From NCBI RefSeq assembly GCF_902635505.1, contig NC_045427.1, positions 91,055,460-91,119,459 on the forward strand: DNA of 64,000 nt. The letters run 5' to 3'. Made by a program: the position numbers and the translations under genes. The DNA comes from Sarcophilus harrisii. Lineage: Eukaryota; Chordata; Mammalia; Dasyuromorphia; Dasyuridae. The notes beneath the pieces are model-generated. The model searched no databases. It saw only the letters and a program-made list of their open reading frames with translations, and was not told the DNA's origin. This document shows positions 1 through 11,639 of this stretch, piece after piece (position 1 is the first letter of the stretch; every line of letters starts with the position of its first letter).

Positions 1-1783
1 GGTAGGCTAAATCCTGAAAGGGATTTAGCATCCTAAAAGAGTTAGCAGTAAGGAGGAGAAGTGGGGTTGAGAAGCATAGTGGAGTTAGGAGAGACACCAC
101 ATGGCATGGGAGAGGGATAAGGAAAAAGACACCTGGAAACAGGGTGCTGTGGTGGACTGACCCAAAGGAGGGGAGCAGCCCTGGGATGACCCACAAGTAG
201 ATTTTATAGGGAAATTTTAAATTTTTTAATTTTAAAATTAAATTTTAGGGTTATGACTGGGATTTCTGACAAAGCATGGTAAAATGAGACTGCTCAAGAC
301 CTCTACAGAGGGTGGGTCCCAGGAGTTTGTCATAACTTGGATTTCAGACTGGATCACTTCCTTAAAGGCTGGAATCATGGACTAAACTGAACTCCATCAA
401 TGCCTTCTCCCTGCTTGCCTCAGGGATCAATTCTTTAGTTCCTCTCTGTCAAAAACACCATTCAGGACTTCATCAAAGCTATGGGGAAAAATGTTTTCAA
501 AATCAACACCTTGTAGAAACATCTCTTCTCAGTATCCTGTGAGGCAAAAACTGTTAGTTTTCCTATTTTAGAGGAAAAGAAATTGACATCAGAGAATCAG
601 AAGCTCTTGAGCTGGAAGGGAGCCAGCTGAGAAAGAATTAGGCTCCTGCCCTTATCATTCTCCTTAGTCACCTCACTAAATATAATGTGCATCTCAAACT
701 TCCTGAAAGGGATTTCTCTCATATTTTATAGGATAATAAATACTACACTTCCCACCTTTGTACTTAATGGGAAAAATTGGCAGCTGGATGATAAAATCTA
801 TACTCATTCATTTAATTTGCTCCGGGAATCCTTTCTGGTTCCAGACAATTGGTTGTTATTGAGCAAACTGGAGTTCTAATGTGTAACATACTGTCTAAGT
901 GACTGTCTCCTATCTCTCCAGAAATATCAGTTGAAGAGAAGTGAACATGTAAATCGCACAGAATAATTCACATTCTTCCCCACACAAGCTTTCATTAAGC
1001 ATTTAACTTTAGATCAGCTTCTAAACCTTTTACCAGACCAAGGCCCAGAGGAAAGCTTCCCAAGTATTCTTTGTCTCAAATCCCATCATGCAGAATATTA
1101 GTTATTAACTTACATAGACAGGCATGTGCTGCACTGACATGTTGGGTTTAGCTATTTAAAGCTGACACAATTCAAATTTCTATCACACTTCAAGGACTGC
1201 AAAGCATTTTATCCAAAATAACAGTATCAAGCAAATAGTTGGAGTGCAATTACACTCAATTTGACAAATAAGGAAACAAACTTAGGGGAAGAGAGGTGCC
1301 CAGGATCACTGAGCTGGAACACAACAAAAACAATACCAGCCAAAGTCCAATTCATTGTCTAGTTGTTTCTGGATTACATAACATTTTTATATAGCCTTCA
1401 GTAATGGTATTTTAGCTATGTAGAAAGGAAAGAAGAAGGTAATATAAAACCATTTTATTTTCAAGTATAGTGAATTAAACTTGTACAAGAAACTCTTTAT
1501 GGGTCTCAATTTCTTGATCTGTAAATTGTGGGATCATCAAATCACTAAATTTTAGAATTGTGAATGAAGTCATAGTCATGCAATCTTACCCACACTTGAA
1601 AAAGAATACCCTCTGGAATATGCTCCTCAGATAATCAACCAGCTTGGGTCTGAATATTTTGAATGAAAAGGAAATCATTTGGCTCAGATAAAGATTGTAA
1701 TTGTTAACCAGGCTTTTGGTAAGTAAAATCTATGGTCACCTTTTTGCAACTACCACTTATTGCACTAGGTTTTTCGCTTTAAT
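1..1783. other. Intergenic, no gene recognised
   Basis: No coding sequence or clear repeat seen over most of it. Around 525-605 a decayed MIR-like core in reverse orientation is possible (ctgtgaggcaaaaactg then a gaggaaaagaaattga-like run), and about 1190-1330 has another faint MIR-like trace. An AT-only run with internal symmetry lies near 213-247. Confidence 0.5.
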
Positions 1784-2069
1784 GGAAGGAGGGAAGGAGG
1801 GAAGGAGGAAAGGGAGGAAGGAAGAGAGGAGGGAAGGGAGGGAGGAAGAGAAGGAAGGAGGGAAGAAGAGAAGGAGGGAGGTAGGAAGAGAAGGAGGGAG
1901 GAAGAGAGGGAGGGAGGAAAAGAAGGAGGTAAGAAGAGAGGGAGGAACGGGAAGGAGGGAAGGAAAGAGGAAAAGATGAATGCAAGGAGGAAGGAAGGGA
2001 GGGATTAAAGGAGGGAGGAAGGGGAGGATGGAGGAAAGGGGTGAGAGGGAGGGTAGAAAGAAGGAAGGA
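1784..2069 (+). repeat. Purine-strand (GGAAG/GGAGG) microsatellite
   Basis: About 285 bases of almost pure G and A on the plus strand, an imperfect mix of GGAAG, GGAGG and GAAGA units with only a handful of pyrimidines. It gives long but meaningless open frames on both strands (Glu/Arg/Gly one way, Ser/Pro/Leu the other). Confidence 0.95.
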
Positions 2070-2094
2070 CTAAAACTTTGATTAAGTGACTATA

Positions 2095-2270
2095 ATATGC
2101 CATTGCTAAGAATTTTACTAATATTTATATATTTAATTTGATCCTCATAACAACACTATGAGGCAAGTGCTATATTATTCCCATGTTACTTTTGAGGAAA
2201 CAGGCAGAGGGATATGACAGGCTGTTATTTTAAGTATCAGAGACATGTTGAATGTGGATGAAATCTGTCT
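2095..2270 (-). mobile_element. CORE-SINE (MIR type), reverse
   Basis: Reads tttgatcctcataacaacactatgaggca followed by a decayed gaggaaac-type core, the reverse strand of a MIR core. A second faint piece in the other orientation (gagcctcagtttcctta) follows at about 2318-2375. Confidence 0.7.
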
Positions 2271-2444
2271 CTGAAACAGTAACAGCTGAATCATATGAGC
2301 AAATAATGTAATTTCTTTGAGCCTCAGTTTCCTTACATTTAATGTAAATCATAACAGTGCCTGTCAAATTGGCTAATATGATAGAAAAGGAAAATGAAAA
2401 ATGTTAGAGACTATGTTATCAAATTGAAACAACAATGTTTTGTA

Positions 2445-2975
2445 AATGGAGTTGTGAACTGATCCCACCATTCTAGAAAGATCTAACATATGACTACTAG
2501 GTCTATATCCCAAAGGATACCTCAAAAAAAGGGAAAGAATCCATATGTACCAAAAAAATATTTAAAGCAGTTCTTTTTGGAGTGGCAAAGAATTGTAAAT
2601 TGAGAAAATACCCATCAACTGAGGAATGGCTTAACAGATTGTGGTATATAAATATAATGAAATACTGTATAAGAAATAACGAGCAAGTGAATTTCAACAA
2701 AAAAGGAACCTGGAAAAACTTAAATGAATTGATGCTGAGTGAAATGAGCAGAATCAGGAGAACATTATATAGAGTGACAGCAACGACCAGCTTTGATAGA
2801 CTTCTCTCTTCTCAGCAATGCAGTGATCCTAGGCGATTCCACTTTTGATGGAAAATGCTGACCACATCCAGATAAATAAATATGGAATTTGCAGACCAAA
2901 GCATATAACTTTCCCTCTTTTTTTTCCTTTCTCATGGTTTTTTCCCTTTTGTTCTAATTTTTTTTTCAAATCATT
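2445..2975 (+). mobile_element. L1 3' fragment (ORF2 C-terminus and 3' UTR)
   Basis: Frames include the LNRLWYINIMKYCIRN and LMLSEMSRIRRTLYRV segments, which match the end of L1 ORF2 (human counterpart ...KKMWYIYTMEYYSAI...). A 3' UTR with a T-rich block follows. 5'-truncated and internally decayed; no clear target duplication. Confidence 0.85.
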
Positions 2976-2984
2976 AGTTATTAA

Positions 2985-3125
2985 TAATCATTTCACTCAG
3001 TTTGAATCTTGGCTCTCCTGTTTACTACCAATGCAACCTTGGGCAAAAATTGGCTTCATTTTGTCTGACTAGGTCTCAGTTTCTTCACCAGTAAAATTCT
3101 AAACTTCTAGGACTCACTTAGATTC
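2985..3125 (+). mobile_element. MIR, forward
   Basis: Shows gaatcttggctct..., ccttgggcaa and tctcagtttcttcacc in MIR order. Abuts the L1 end at about 2980. Confidence 0.7.
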
Positions 3126-4030
3126 ATTCTAAGATGGCTAGGATACCTGTAAAATTTCCTCATAATCTAGCTTGAGCAAGACCCTGGTTGAAAGCCTGAT
3201 ATGATGTGATGGGGTCATCTACCCTTTCACCCCAGCTGGCAAAAAGAGTCTGGCAGGATTTGCAGCTACTCAGCTGGCTTTCGAACATAGCTGGGCCTGA
3301 GCTGCCTGATTATTTCAGCTGTCAGGTTGCTGTCCTGGCTCACTGTCTATCACTCCAGTCAGCTGAATGACCATATTGACAGGCTGTGAGGTCAGCACAC
3401 TGTTACTTCAGGATCAGTAAGCACAATGAGAGTCTGGTGTGTTTTGAAGTTTCCATTTTCACTCCTCTCCAAAATCACTCAGGTTAATAATACCAAGACA
3501 AGAAGGCACAGGACCATGAGTCTTTAAGGGGACTCTGCTCAGGATAGGTGAGGGGAGTCAGGAGAGATTTTCCTCACTGGTTGTTAGAGCTGAAAGGAGG
3601 CAATAGAGGGCAGGATGAATTCCCTGCACTCAGCAAGTCAATCAGGGAACTCCTGCTGACAGATGAATTCTTTCCATTAAGTGGAAAGAGACAAAGTCAG
3701 AATTGCTCTGGAAGAAATCAGGTAGTTCAGCTTGAAGATAAAAATTGGGGGGGGGGGAGGGAAGTTGCTTGTTTGTTTTTTTAATTATATTCCCAGTGTG
3801 GGATTATATAAAACTCACATGAAAAGCCAAGTCCCATTTTCCCAAGGACTTCATAAGAAAGTATAATATTTCAAATGCTTCTATGTATGTATAGCCCACA
3901 TTCATATTGTCCCCCTCCCTCAACTTCAATTTGTCCTTAGCCTTGAAGAAAGTGTATGGATTTTTGTATTTATAGCCCCAGTGCCTAACATTGCTCCCAG
4001 CACTTAGGATCCCAGCATCATCCAACTAGA
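3126..4030. other. Intergenic, no gene recognised
   Basis: No coding sequence recognised. There is a G run at 3748-3757. A short piece near 3960-4010 (gccccagtgcctaacattg...) resembles an L2 3' end but is too short to be sure. Confidence 0.4.
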
Positions 4031-4180
4031 GCTGGGAGGAGTCAAGTTCAGCTTTCTACTTTACAGAAAAGAAAATTGAGACTAAAAGAAGCTAAATGTC
4101 ATGTTTAAGTTTACACAACTAATAATGGTTTAAACTAGTCTTCCTGCTTCCAAGTCTGCATTGTGTCTGCCTGCCACCCA
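4030..4180 (-). mobile_element. MIR, reverse
   Basis: Contains ttacagaaaagaaaattgag, then acacaactaataatgg and cttcctgcttccaa, the reversed MIR core and head in order, well decayed. Confidence 0.6.
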
Positions 4181-5404
4181 GCCTATGTTCTAATATCAAC
4201 ATAATATAGACATAGCATCTAATATATCATGATATAGAATCTCATTTATAATATTGACATAAAATTATATTAGACATAATATAATATATTAGATATTGCC
4301 TCTAGTATATGCTAAATGAATGAATAAGGATTTCTTCAGCCTCAGAAAACTCACATGAAGCAACATTTGCTTTATCCTTCCATCAGAACATCTTAAGTAG
4401 TATACCTCCGCCATGTCTCAAACAGAAAACTATTTTTTTTCTTGTTTTTAGTACATGAAGAATCTAACCACATAGATGACTCTTCAAATGAAAGCTTTCC
4501 AATTTCCACCAAGGTTTCCTTCCTTTTGTCACTTTTTGAGATTCTTCTAATCTTCAACAGAATGCTACCATGCCCATTTACTCAATGGCCTCAGCTGGTA
4601 AAGCCCACCCCTCTGCTGACACTAGTTCTCTTCTGTCCTAACTTGGAGGCTTTTCTTGGGAACACATTATCTAATAAGGATATATCATTAGTGGACCATT
4701 CTAGCATGAAACTGTGGATATGGTTGTCATTTAGTAAATATTTGTGGATTAAATTAATCATCCTTAGGAGTAACAAGGGTGAGTATAAGGATCAAATTTC
4801 AGAATTCTCTCTGGCAGAGTCCATGGCTGTTAAAACAGAAATTCCCCATTGTTTCATAGTAATCAATAAATCAACCAGCATAGAAACTGAATATGACCTT
4901 GACGAGTATTCTTGATGTTGATGTCTGTATTATCTAGCTGTATTAAAGTTACTATCATGGATTCTCTTTCCATAGGGTAACTCAAAACTCTAATGCCTTT
5001 TTTACCTATAATGTTAACCATAAGAATCTTTTGCCTAAAAGAATATTCCTACATTGGTCCAAGAACTGGCAAAGCATACCAATTGTTTCCCAATTCGTTT
5101 TCTTTCTAGGTTGAGATTATTCATATCACCTACCTTTAGTAGCTCCTAAAACACATACCTTTTCAGACTGCTACCATTTTCTGAAAACAACTTGGTTAGA
5201 GCAGAGAAGATGGAAAGAGGGGAAAGAAAAAAGGGGAAAACTGAGCATATCCACACACTTTTGGTTCCAGTTTTTTGATTAAGTGGTTAAGAACTGTTGG
5301 TTTGATAAAGAGGAAAATTAATTCTGTTGGCTACTTCCTTCATTTGCCACTTTATATATTATGGGGAGCAGAAAATAAAAAGAACGAAGAGATAGAATGA
5401 TGAC
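4181..5404. other. Intergenic, no gene recognised
   Basis: Begins with about 110 bases of AT-rich simple sequence (4190-4300, repeated taatata/atatta motifs). An open frame of 157 codons at 4442-4915 matches nothing I know and lacks coding-like composition. The remainder is unassigned. Confidence 0.4.
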
Positions 5405-5640
5405 ATATAGAACTGGATGAGATTTTGGAAGCCAACTTCATCTAATATGCCCATCTTACACATTAGGAAATTAAGACCTAAAAAATTATCTTAGAGATCA
5501 TCTTGTCTAACCCTATTCATTTTTCAGAGAAGGAAACTGAGTTCCAGAGACATGAAATTTGACTGCCTATACAAAGAGATAAGTAGCAGACACACTATTC
5601 CATTCCATATCCTCTGATTCTAAATCTGCTGCTCCTTCTG
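5405..5640 (-). mobile_element. MIR/MIR3-type SINE, reverse
   Basis: Has the phrases ttagagatcatcttgtctaa and gagaaggaaactgagttcc, followed by a decayed tail with cctctgattctaaatctgc. This is the order of a reversed MIR. A similar start just upstream (gaactggatgagattttgg...cccatcttacacattaggaaa) suggests two partial copies or an internal duplication. Confidence 0.6.
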
Positions 5641-7089
5641 CCACAGAGAGTTAAACCAGAAGTAAGGTATTGGAATTAAGGCCCCCAAAAGGTGACCTAA
5701 TGTTATCACATTATCAATCTCCCTACTATTTTGTCAGGTCAATTGAATCAGTTTTGTCACTTCATCAAAATCAAGAAATCAGCTGAACCGGTTGTTCGTG
5801 AAGACGTTGTTGAAGAACTGTCCCAGTTATGGCTCCATAACTCCTAGGCAGAATTTTAATGAGGAAACAGATAATATAAGATACACTTCCTCAGCCTTTT
5901 CCCATATGAGGCTAACAAAATAGATTTCTAATGTGGACAAGATTTAAGGCAAGCCAGGAACAAGTTGCCATGGAATAATTCGAACCTAAATGCCAACTGT
6001 TTAACTTGAAGGCATGTCAGAAATCTTGTCCTTAAAAAAAGTCATCCCAAAAAGAGAATTTTGGGTATTTTCTTTTAAATTTTTCCTCTTGTCAGGTTTA
6101 ATTATTATAACTGTATTTTGTCCCTCTGCCAAGAGACCCCAGGGGCAAAGGCACCATTTTTAATAAATCAAATAGATCAAATTGAATAAATAAATGATTC
6201 AGGTGGAAAAGGGCAGAAAAGTTGCAGATGAAACTCGGCAAGGTTCTGAGTACACTGAAGTTGAAAACTGCATAATCAGCAGAGTTCTGGAGGTTTACAG
6301 GGTATGAGGGAAGGCTTTTACATAACACTAATTATGGCTCCAGTTTGAGAAACATAAAATGGAATGAAAAAAATACTTATGGGAAAGTTAGCCACAGCTA
6401 TCACTCCAGAAAGCCTCATTTCTCATAACTTAAAAAAAACATAGAAAAAGTAGCTCTTTGTGGTGGTTTTGTAAGAGTGGGCAATTTCAGGAAGATTCAC
6501 CTCAATTTTTTACAATTACAATATAGTCATTCCTCTTGCCTAAAATACACACCAAAAACAGTCACTTTTTTATGAGCAAAGGTGGTTTGTTGGCTTTTAG
6601 TTTTTCTCTAGAAGCAATGTGCCTGTGTCCTTGAACAATTTCTTCAAATGTTCTCATTTTATCAGCACAGAAATACTGTTTGGAGACCAAAGCCACATAT
6701 TCCTACATTTTTATTCTCTGGATTTGTTAAATATCAGATGGGGATTAGCTCTTACAAGTGTAAAGCACCTTCAGCAATGTAGTTCCATTTATTGCTTCTT
6801 CAGAATTGCTGGGATTTTAAAGTTTTACCATCTGTCCTAGTCTAAACCAAAGCTGAATTAAGACAAGTTTTTACTCTTGCTTCAGCTAGAGTTGTGCCTA
6901 TTTTTAAAAGGGGGTAGGAGACAGAAGAGGGAAAACTATAGCAAATAATGGTCTATCTCCAAAAAGATGGCACAGAAATTAGTGATATTGTTAATTGTGG
7001 CTTCCAGTCATTGATAAGATTTTCTTTCTTCTGTTCAATCAAGAGAAGTTAAAACAATCAGACAATCAGGCATGAAAGTACTTAGATGA
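5641..7089. other. Intergenic, no gene recognised
   Basis: No recognisable gene or repeat on either strand. Short open frames (6098-6328 minus, 6619-6840 plus) have no family resemblance and look like chance. Confidence 0.4.
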
Positions 7090-7361
7090 ATCAGTCAGAA
7101 GAAGAAGCTAAATATACTAAAAATGGTGGAATTATTTAGATTAGTTGGTGGAATCACCTATCTGAATAAATTTAGTGTCATACTAATCAATCACCCAAAA
7201 GAGTATTTTATACAGCTAGATAAAATAATAACAAAATACATTTGAAGGAGCAAGAACTCTAAATGCCAAGGGAAATAATAATAATTTTAAAAAGTAGAAA
7301 TTTAGATGTTCAATTATATTATTAATTATATAATATATATTATAATAATTATATTATATTA

Positions 7362-7436
7362 TTAAGTTTTGCTTTGAATTATTATAGCTTCAATTATATT
7401 ATTAAAGCTATAATAATTCAAAGCAATCAAACTTAA
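7362..7436. repeat. Inverted repeat (hairpin) in AT-rich DNA
   Basis: Left arm 7362-7390 and right arm 7405-7436 are reverse complements except for a small indel; the loop is 14 bases (7391-7404). The loop sequence caattatattatta also occurs just before the left arm (around 7312-7325). Confidence 0.9.
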
Positions 7437-7592
7437 CAATCTAATGTTTGAGTAAACTGAGAATATTAATTACACAGTTAAGAACTCCCTATTTGACAAG
7501 AACTCCTGGGGAAATTGTTAAGCAGTTTGGAAAAAATTAGATTTAGTCCAGCATCTTACACTATTTATTACATACATATAACCTGAATACAA

Positions 7593-7596
<4 letters not shown>

Positions 7597-7629
<33 letters not shown>
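7597..7629 (+). repeat. (AC)16 microsatellite
   Basis: Uninterrupted AC dinucleotides inside the decayed L1. Confidence 0.98.
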
Positions 7630-7631
<2 letters not shown>

Positions 7632-7944
7632 TTAAAAGAACAAGATAAAATATTTTTTGCAGATATAACTAAAGATGGAATTCTAAGCCAAATGAAGAAT
7701 AGAGAAATCAAAAACATAAAAGTGATCATTCAGTTTACATAAAATATAAAAGCTTTTGCATGAACAAAATCAATGCAGGTAGGAAAAGAATGGAAACCAT
7801 CCATTGGGGGAAAACTTTTTGAATAAAATATCGCTGATAATGGACTGATGTCCAAGATGTATAGGGTACTAATAAAAAATACATAAAACAAAACTCATTC
7901 CTTAAAGTATGTTTCCAAAACATACATACTAAAAGTTCTCAAAA

Positions 7945-8640
7945 GTGATAAATTATTAATAATCATAAAATAGTATTTATATAGTACTTTAATTTTCACA
8001 AAGTATTTTATAATTATTATCTTATTTTATCCTCAGAACAGTACTGCAATGTAATGGGCTGAGGCTTGATTTGATGCACGAGGTCCCAAGCACGTGAGGC
8101 TAAATAGTAATTGGACTATGCTCTATTAATATACATGCTTGGATAAAGAATGGCCCCCGCCCACTCTCTGTGCAAGTCCTGATGTGTTGTATAGGAAATG
8201 ACGATTTTGGTGGGTGGAGGCAGAGAGACAGGAAGAGAGGCAGGGAGAGATTGGCCTGGGTTCTATGCTGGTAGCTGCTGGTCGTGTGGCTGCTGGTCTA
8301 GCTAGCTTCTTGACTCAGCTGCACACATTGCTATCGCCCATTCTCTTCCACCTCCGATCTTTCTTCACTGAGAATAAAGATTGACAATTTTCCCCTAACC
8401 TGAATTCCTGACTCCGGCTGATTTTAAAATACGTGGTCTTCACACTTCAAAATAGATATTATTATAAATACTGATTTGCTGATTTACTGATTGAAAAAAA
8501 AACAAACAAAAAATTGAGGCATACATGGTTTAAGTGAGTTGTGCAATTCCACATAGCCAGCAAGAATTTGAGTCTTTTTGATTCCAGGACCAGCATTCTA
8601 ACTACTATCTAGCTATCTACCTAACCACCCTAGTTACCAA
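7945..8640 (-). mobile_element. CORE-SINE (MIR/THER type), reverse, split by an LTR
   Basis: The left part, 7945-8054, has tttatatagtactttaa and ttattttatcctcagaaca. The right part, 8450-8640, has attgaggcatacatgg, cacatagccagcaagaattt and gattccaggaccagcattct. Together they make one reversed SINE interrupted by the solo LTR. Confidence 0.75.
8055..8449 (+). mobile_element. Solo LTR of an endogenous retrovirus
   Basis: A roughly 390-bp block, much richer in G+C than its surroundings, begins near TGAGGC and ends CTTCACA (TG...CA ends). It has an LTR-like layout: a long U3, a promoter-like G-rich stretch, AATAAA at 8373-8378, and a short U5 containing cctgactccggctgattt. No internal viral genes flank it, so it is a solo LTR, a fossil left by LTR-LTR recombination. 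Family not named with certainty (class I or II). Younger than the SINE it sits in. Confidence 0.7.
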
Positions 8641-8689
8641 ATTAAATATGCTACAAAATACCAATCATAAGAATAATGCAAAACAAAAA

Positions 8690-9060
8690 GTTCTAAGATT
8701 TTTTTTCAGCAAATTGTCAAAGATAAGAATTATAAATTTTGGAAGAGTGAGATAAATACAATTACACTCATATATGATAGTTAGATGTGTGGATTGTTCG
8801 ACTCTGTTATACATAAATTTATAATTATGTTTTTAAAGTAACTAAAATTTCTATGCCTGTTGATAGAGATCACATAGTTAGGCATATAATACACAGAATA
8901 AAAAAAAAGATCTTGTATTAATAGCTGTATTTTCTGTGTTAACAAAGAAGTGGAATTTTTTTTTAAGATGTCAATTAATTAAGGAATAGCTAAAAAAAAA
9001 GTTGTGGCATATGAATATAACAGAACATTCCTGCTCCATAAAAAAAAAAAAAAACAAGAA
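8690..9060 (+). mobile_element. L1 3' fragment, strongly decayed
   Basis: The end reads gtcaattaattaaggaatagc, then gttgtggcatatgaatataa, matching the L1 stretch catcaattggggaatggc...gtggtatatgaat. The part before 8950 is only weakly L1-like. Confidence 0.5.
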
Positions 9061-9944
9061 GCTCTCTGAATTTTTCAGACAACTCTGGTTAAGATAGGCA
9101 CAGGAGAAGTTACAAAGGAACTCAGCTCCCCCATATTCAGTCCAGGAAAGATCTAATAAGGACATTAGGTTAAATAATGATCAAGAAATATAGTAAGTAT
9201 CTTTCTCTACTGCATGACTGCACAAAAAGTTAAGGAACAGAAACCAAGCACAAAAACACAGAAGATCAAAATAAAGAACAAATTGGGCTTAATCATGCAA
9301 TCCAAAAATATAAAAGGAGGAAGAGAAGGAGGCTGTACCTTATATAAAATACCTAAGTATTGGTTAAGGCTAGTTATATGAGTAAACAGAAGATTAACAC
9401 ATAAAGAAATACTCAAGAGATCTAAAAGAAATATAAAGCAGAGTTTAGGAGAAAATGACCTGAAAACAAGGACTACAGAACTATCTAGAAGAAATGAAGC
9501 AAGAGATTTAAATAATAAACAAACAAACAAACAAACCAAAAAGAAACAGGAAATAAGAATCCTGGAATGAAAACACTAGAGAAAGAATAATTAGCTTAGA
9601 AGATGCTGAGGAAATTCTTATAAAATAGTGTTGTGCACTTTGAAATGAGTTTAGTCTCTTCCCTTATCAAGACATAAATACATCCCAGACTATTCTGTTT
9701 GAATAAAGTGATATAAGCACGGAACTCTTTATCAGCCTCCATAGTCTGTCCCTCCAACCTCTGAGCATTTTTAACAACCTTTGAGATTTTGATTAGCATA
9801 TCTTTAGACAGATCTGGGACCTTTTCTATCAGATGGATTCTATATTTTCATTCTCTTTCACTATCTCATATGAATAGGGAAAGTGAGGTGGAGAAGAAAA
9901 AAGTGAGTATATGAAGTTGTGAAATACATTTTTTTCCAAGACAA
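9061..9944. other. A-rich intergenic DNA, no gene recognised
   Basis: The plus strand is A-rich and may be decayed LINE sequence, but no diagnostic motif could be matched. It contains a short (AAAC)n run near 9520-9537. The 110-codon minus-strand frame at 9207-9539 is low-complexity and not recognisable. Confidence 0.35.
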
Positions 9945-10068
9945 TCCTGGGTAAGGTACTTGTTCAGAGTTACACAACTAGTAAATGTTCAGTGTCCAGG
10001 GCAAGATTTAAACTCAGGTCTTCCTGACTTCAGGTCTCTATCCACTGTAGCATCTAACTAGCCCATGA
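9945..10068 (-). mobile_element. CORE-SINE head region, reverse
   Basis: Contains acacaactagtaaatgttc, aaactcaggtcttcctgac and tatccactgtagcatctaac, the reversed tRNA-like head of a marsupial SINE. Confidence 0.8.
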
Positions 10069-10099
10069 AATAGATAATTAACAATGATAAAAAATGAAT

Positions 10100-11600
10100 G
10101 TAAGTGGGATGAACCCTTCCAAAAAAAGATAAGAAAATATTAGAATAAATTTGAATATAGAATTTATTCTATATCACATGAGTTTAAGTATCAAAATGTT
10201 ACTTTATGAAGTTTGGAAACATAACTACAAAATTCATCCTGAAGAACAAAATATTTTTGAAAGGGAGAACAATGAAGGAAAGGAAGTTAGAAGAATGAAA
10301 TCATAAAACATACTATAAAAGAGCAATAATCAAAAGTATGGATCCTGTTTAAAGAAAATTTCATCCTTGGAATAGATTGGAAACACAAGGTCCAGAAGCA
10401 AATGAAAACAGTAAATCAGTGTCTGAAAAGCCCCAGTATCCAGTTTAATGGAGTAAAAAACTCCCTAGTCAACAAAAACTGCTGGTACACTGGAAAAAAA
10501 AAAAGTCTGGCAGAAATGACATTTTAAGCAACACCTTGTACTGTTTGTCACAATAAGGCTCAAATAGATATATGACCTCATATCTCAAAAACAACTTAGA
10601 TGAACAAAAGAACATTTTTCAATTACAGATAGTGGAGAGTTTTTGATCAAAGGATAGAAAGATTCACAGGAAAGAACATGAACAATTTTGATTATGTAAA
10701 ATTTAATTTTTTTTTACAAACAAAATGCAATTAAAATAAAAAGGGAAACAGTAAAGTAAGAGAAAATCTTTGCAGCATATCTGATATCCAACTGATATGG
10801 AGAAATGATTCAAATAAGTAAGAACAGAAGCCATTCCTCTAGTAGATTAATGGCCAAAAGATATGAATGGGCAGTTCTTTCAGGAAGAAATAAAAGATAT
10901 TCACAGCTATGTGAAAAAATGCTCCAGAATGCTAATAAAAGAACTTTTTTTTAAAGTTGATCTTGCACTTCACAACCATCAGATTAGCAAGAAAGACATA
11001 AAATAGAAAATGACAATTGTTGTGGGAAGATTTGATGGATCAGGTACTTTCATTCTCTTGGTAGAGTTGTAAATTTGTCCAGTTATTCCAGAAAGTATTT
11101 TGGTCACTATATTGTGTATATCTTTTTAAGTTGGCACAGGACTGCCTGGCAGGGTATTTCCACCTCAAAGAAGTTGCTATACTTTATGAGCAAAGCAGAA
11201 TTGTAGTAACTCAAAATAACTGTGACACGCAAATAGAGACTTTCCATTCCAAATGTTCATATAAACTATCTGTGCCAAAACTGCAGTAGAACCTTCTGAA
11301 CTTAAATTAGTCTGATCAGCCACAGACATCTTGATCTCTTCATGGTGAGGTCATTTTTGTCCTATTTCACCAGGAAGGACAGAAACCAACCAACAATTAG
11401 ACATCTATCCCCAAGAGATGAAAAGAGAAAAAATTCATACACTGAGTTAAGTTCAAGTTACTAATTTTAGCATTATGTCTTCTATAAATTTAGAGAATTG
11501 TCCAATATTGAATGTCACTACATCATTTTATGTTGCAGCAAATAACTGGATACAAAGGTGGTGTATGTTACCTGAGGAATAAACAAAACAATTATGGTAT
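10100..11600 (+). mobile_element. L1 ORF2 C-terminal half, diverged, interrupted by an RTE end
   Basis: A long decayed L1 ORF2 copy: actccctagtcaacaaaaac, tgaacaattttgattatgta, ggccaaaagatatgaatggg, gaaaaaatgctccagaatgc, then after an insertion atctatccccaagagatga and attatggtatatgaac, all in L1 order. The RTE piece at 11131-11397 splits it. More diverged than the L1s at 16-17 kb or 24-25 kb, so older. Confidence 0.75.
11131..11397 (+). mobile_element. RTE-clade LINE 3' end (or SINE derived from it)
   Basis: The element begins near ggcacaggactgcctggcag and ends in aaggacagaaaccaaccaac, the short-repeat tail typical of RTE elements. One frame still shows CQNC...LISH, the remnant of the C2H2-like finger (CxxCGRxF...RIGLISHxRxH) that closes many RTE ORFs, now broken by stops. 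Inserted into the older L1. Confidence 0.65.
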
Positions 11601-11639
11601 ATGAACATTTGAGTATTGTAACAAAAAAGATGAAAGAAA

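Larger units (their letters stand above)
7090..7900 (+). mobile_element. L1 ORF2 fragment
   Basis: Decayed L1 ORF2 from the post-RT region: cagctagataaaataataac, actccctatttgacaag, then gcttttgcatgaacaaaatcaatgca, in L1 order. It is broken up by the AT-rich hairpin at 7300-7436 and a (CA)n run. Confidence 0.7.

Noticed and set aside
1701-1985. Glu/Arg/Gly-rich and Ser/Pro/Leu-rich frames on opposite strands
   Set aside because: Both are translations of the purine microsatellite.
4442-4915. 157-codon open frame, longest in the window
   Set aside because: No family resemblance, no splice or promoter context, AT-rich composition like its flanks; chance.
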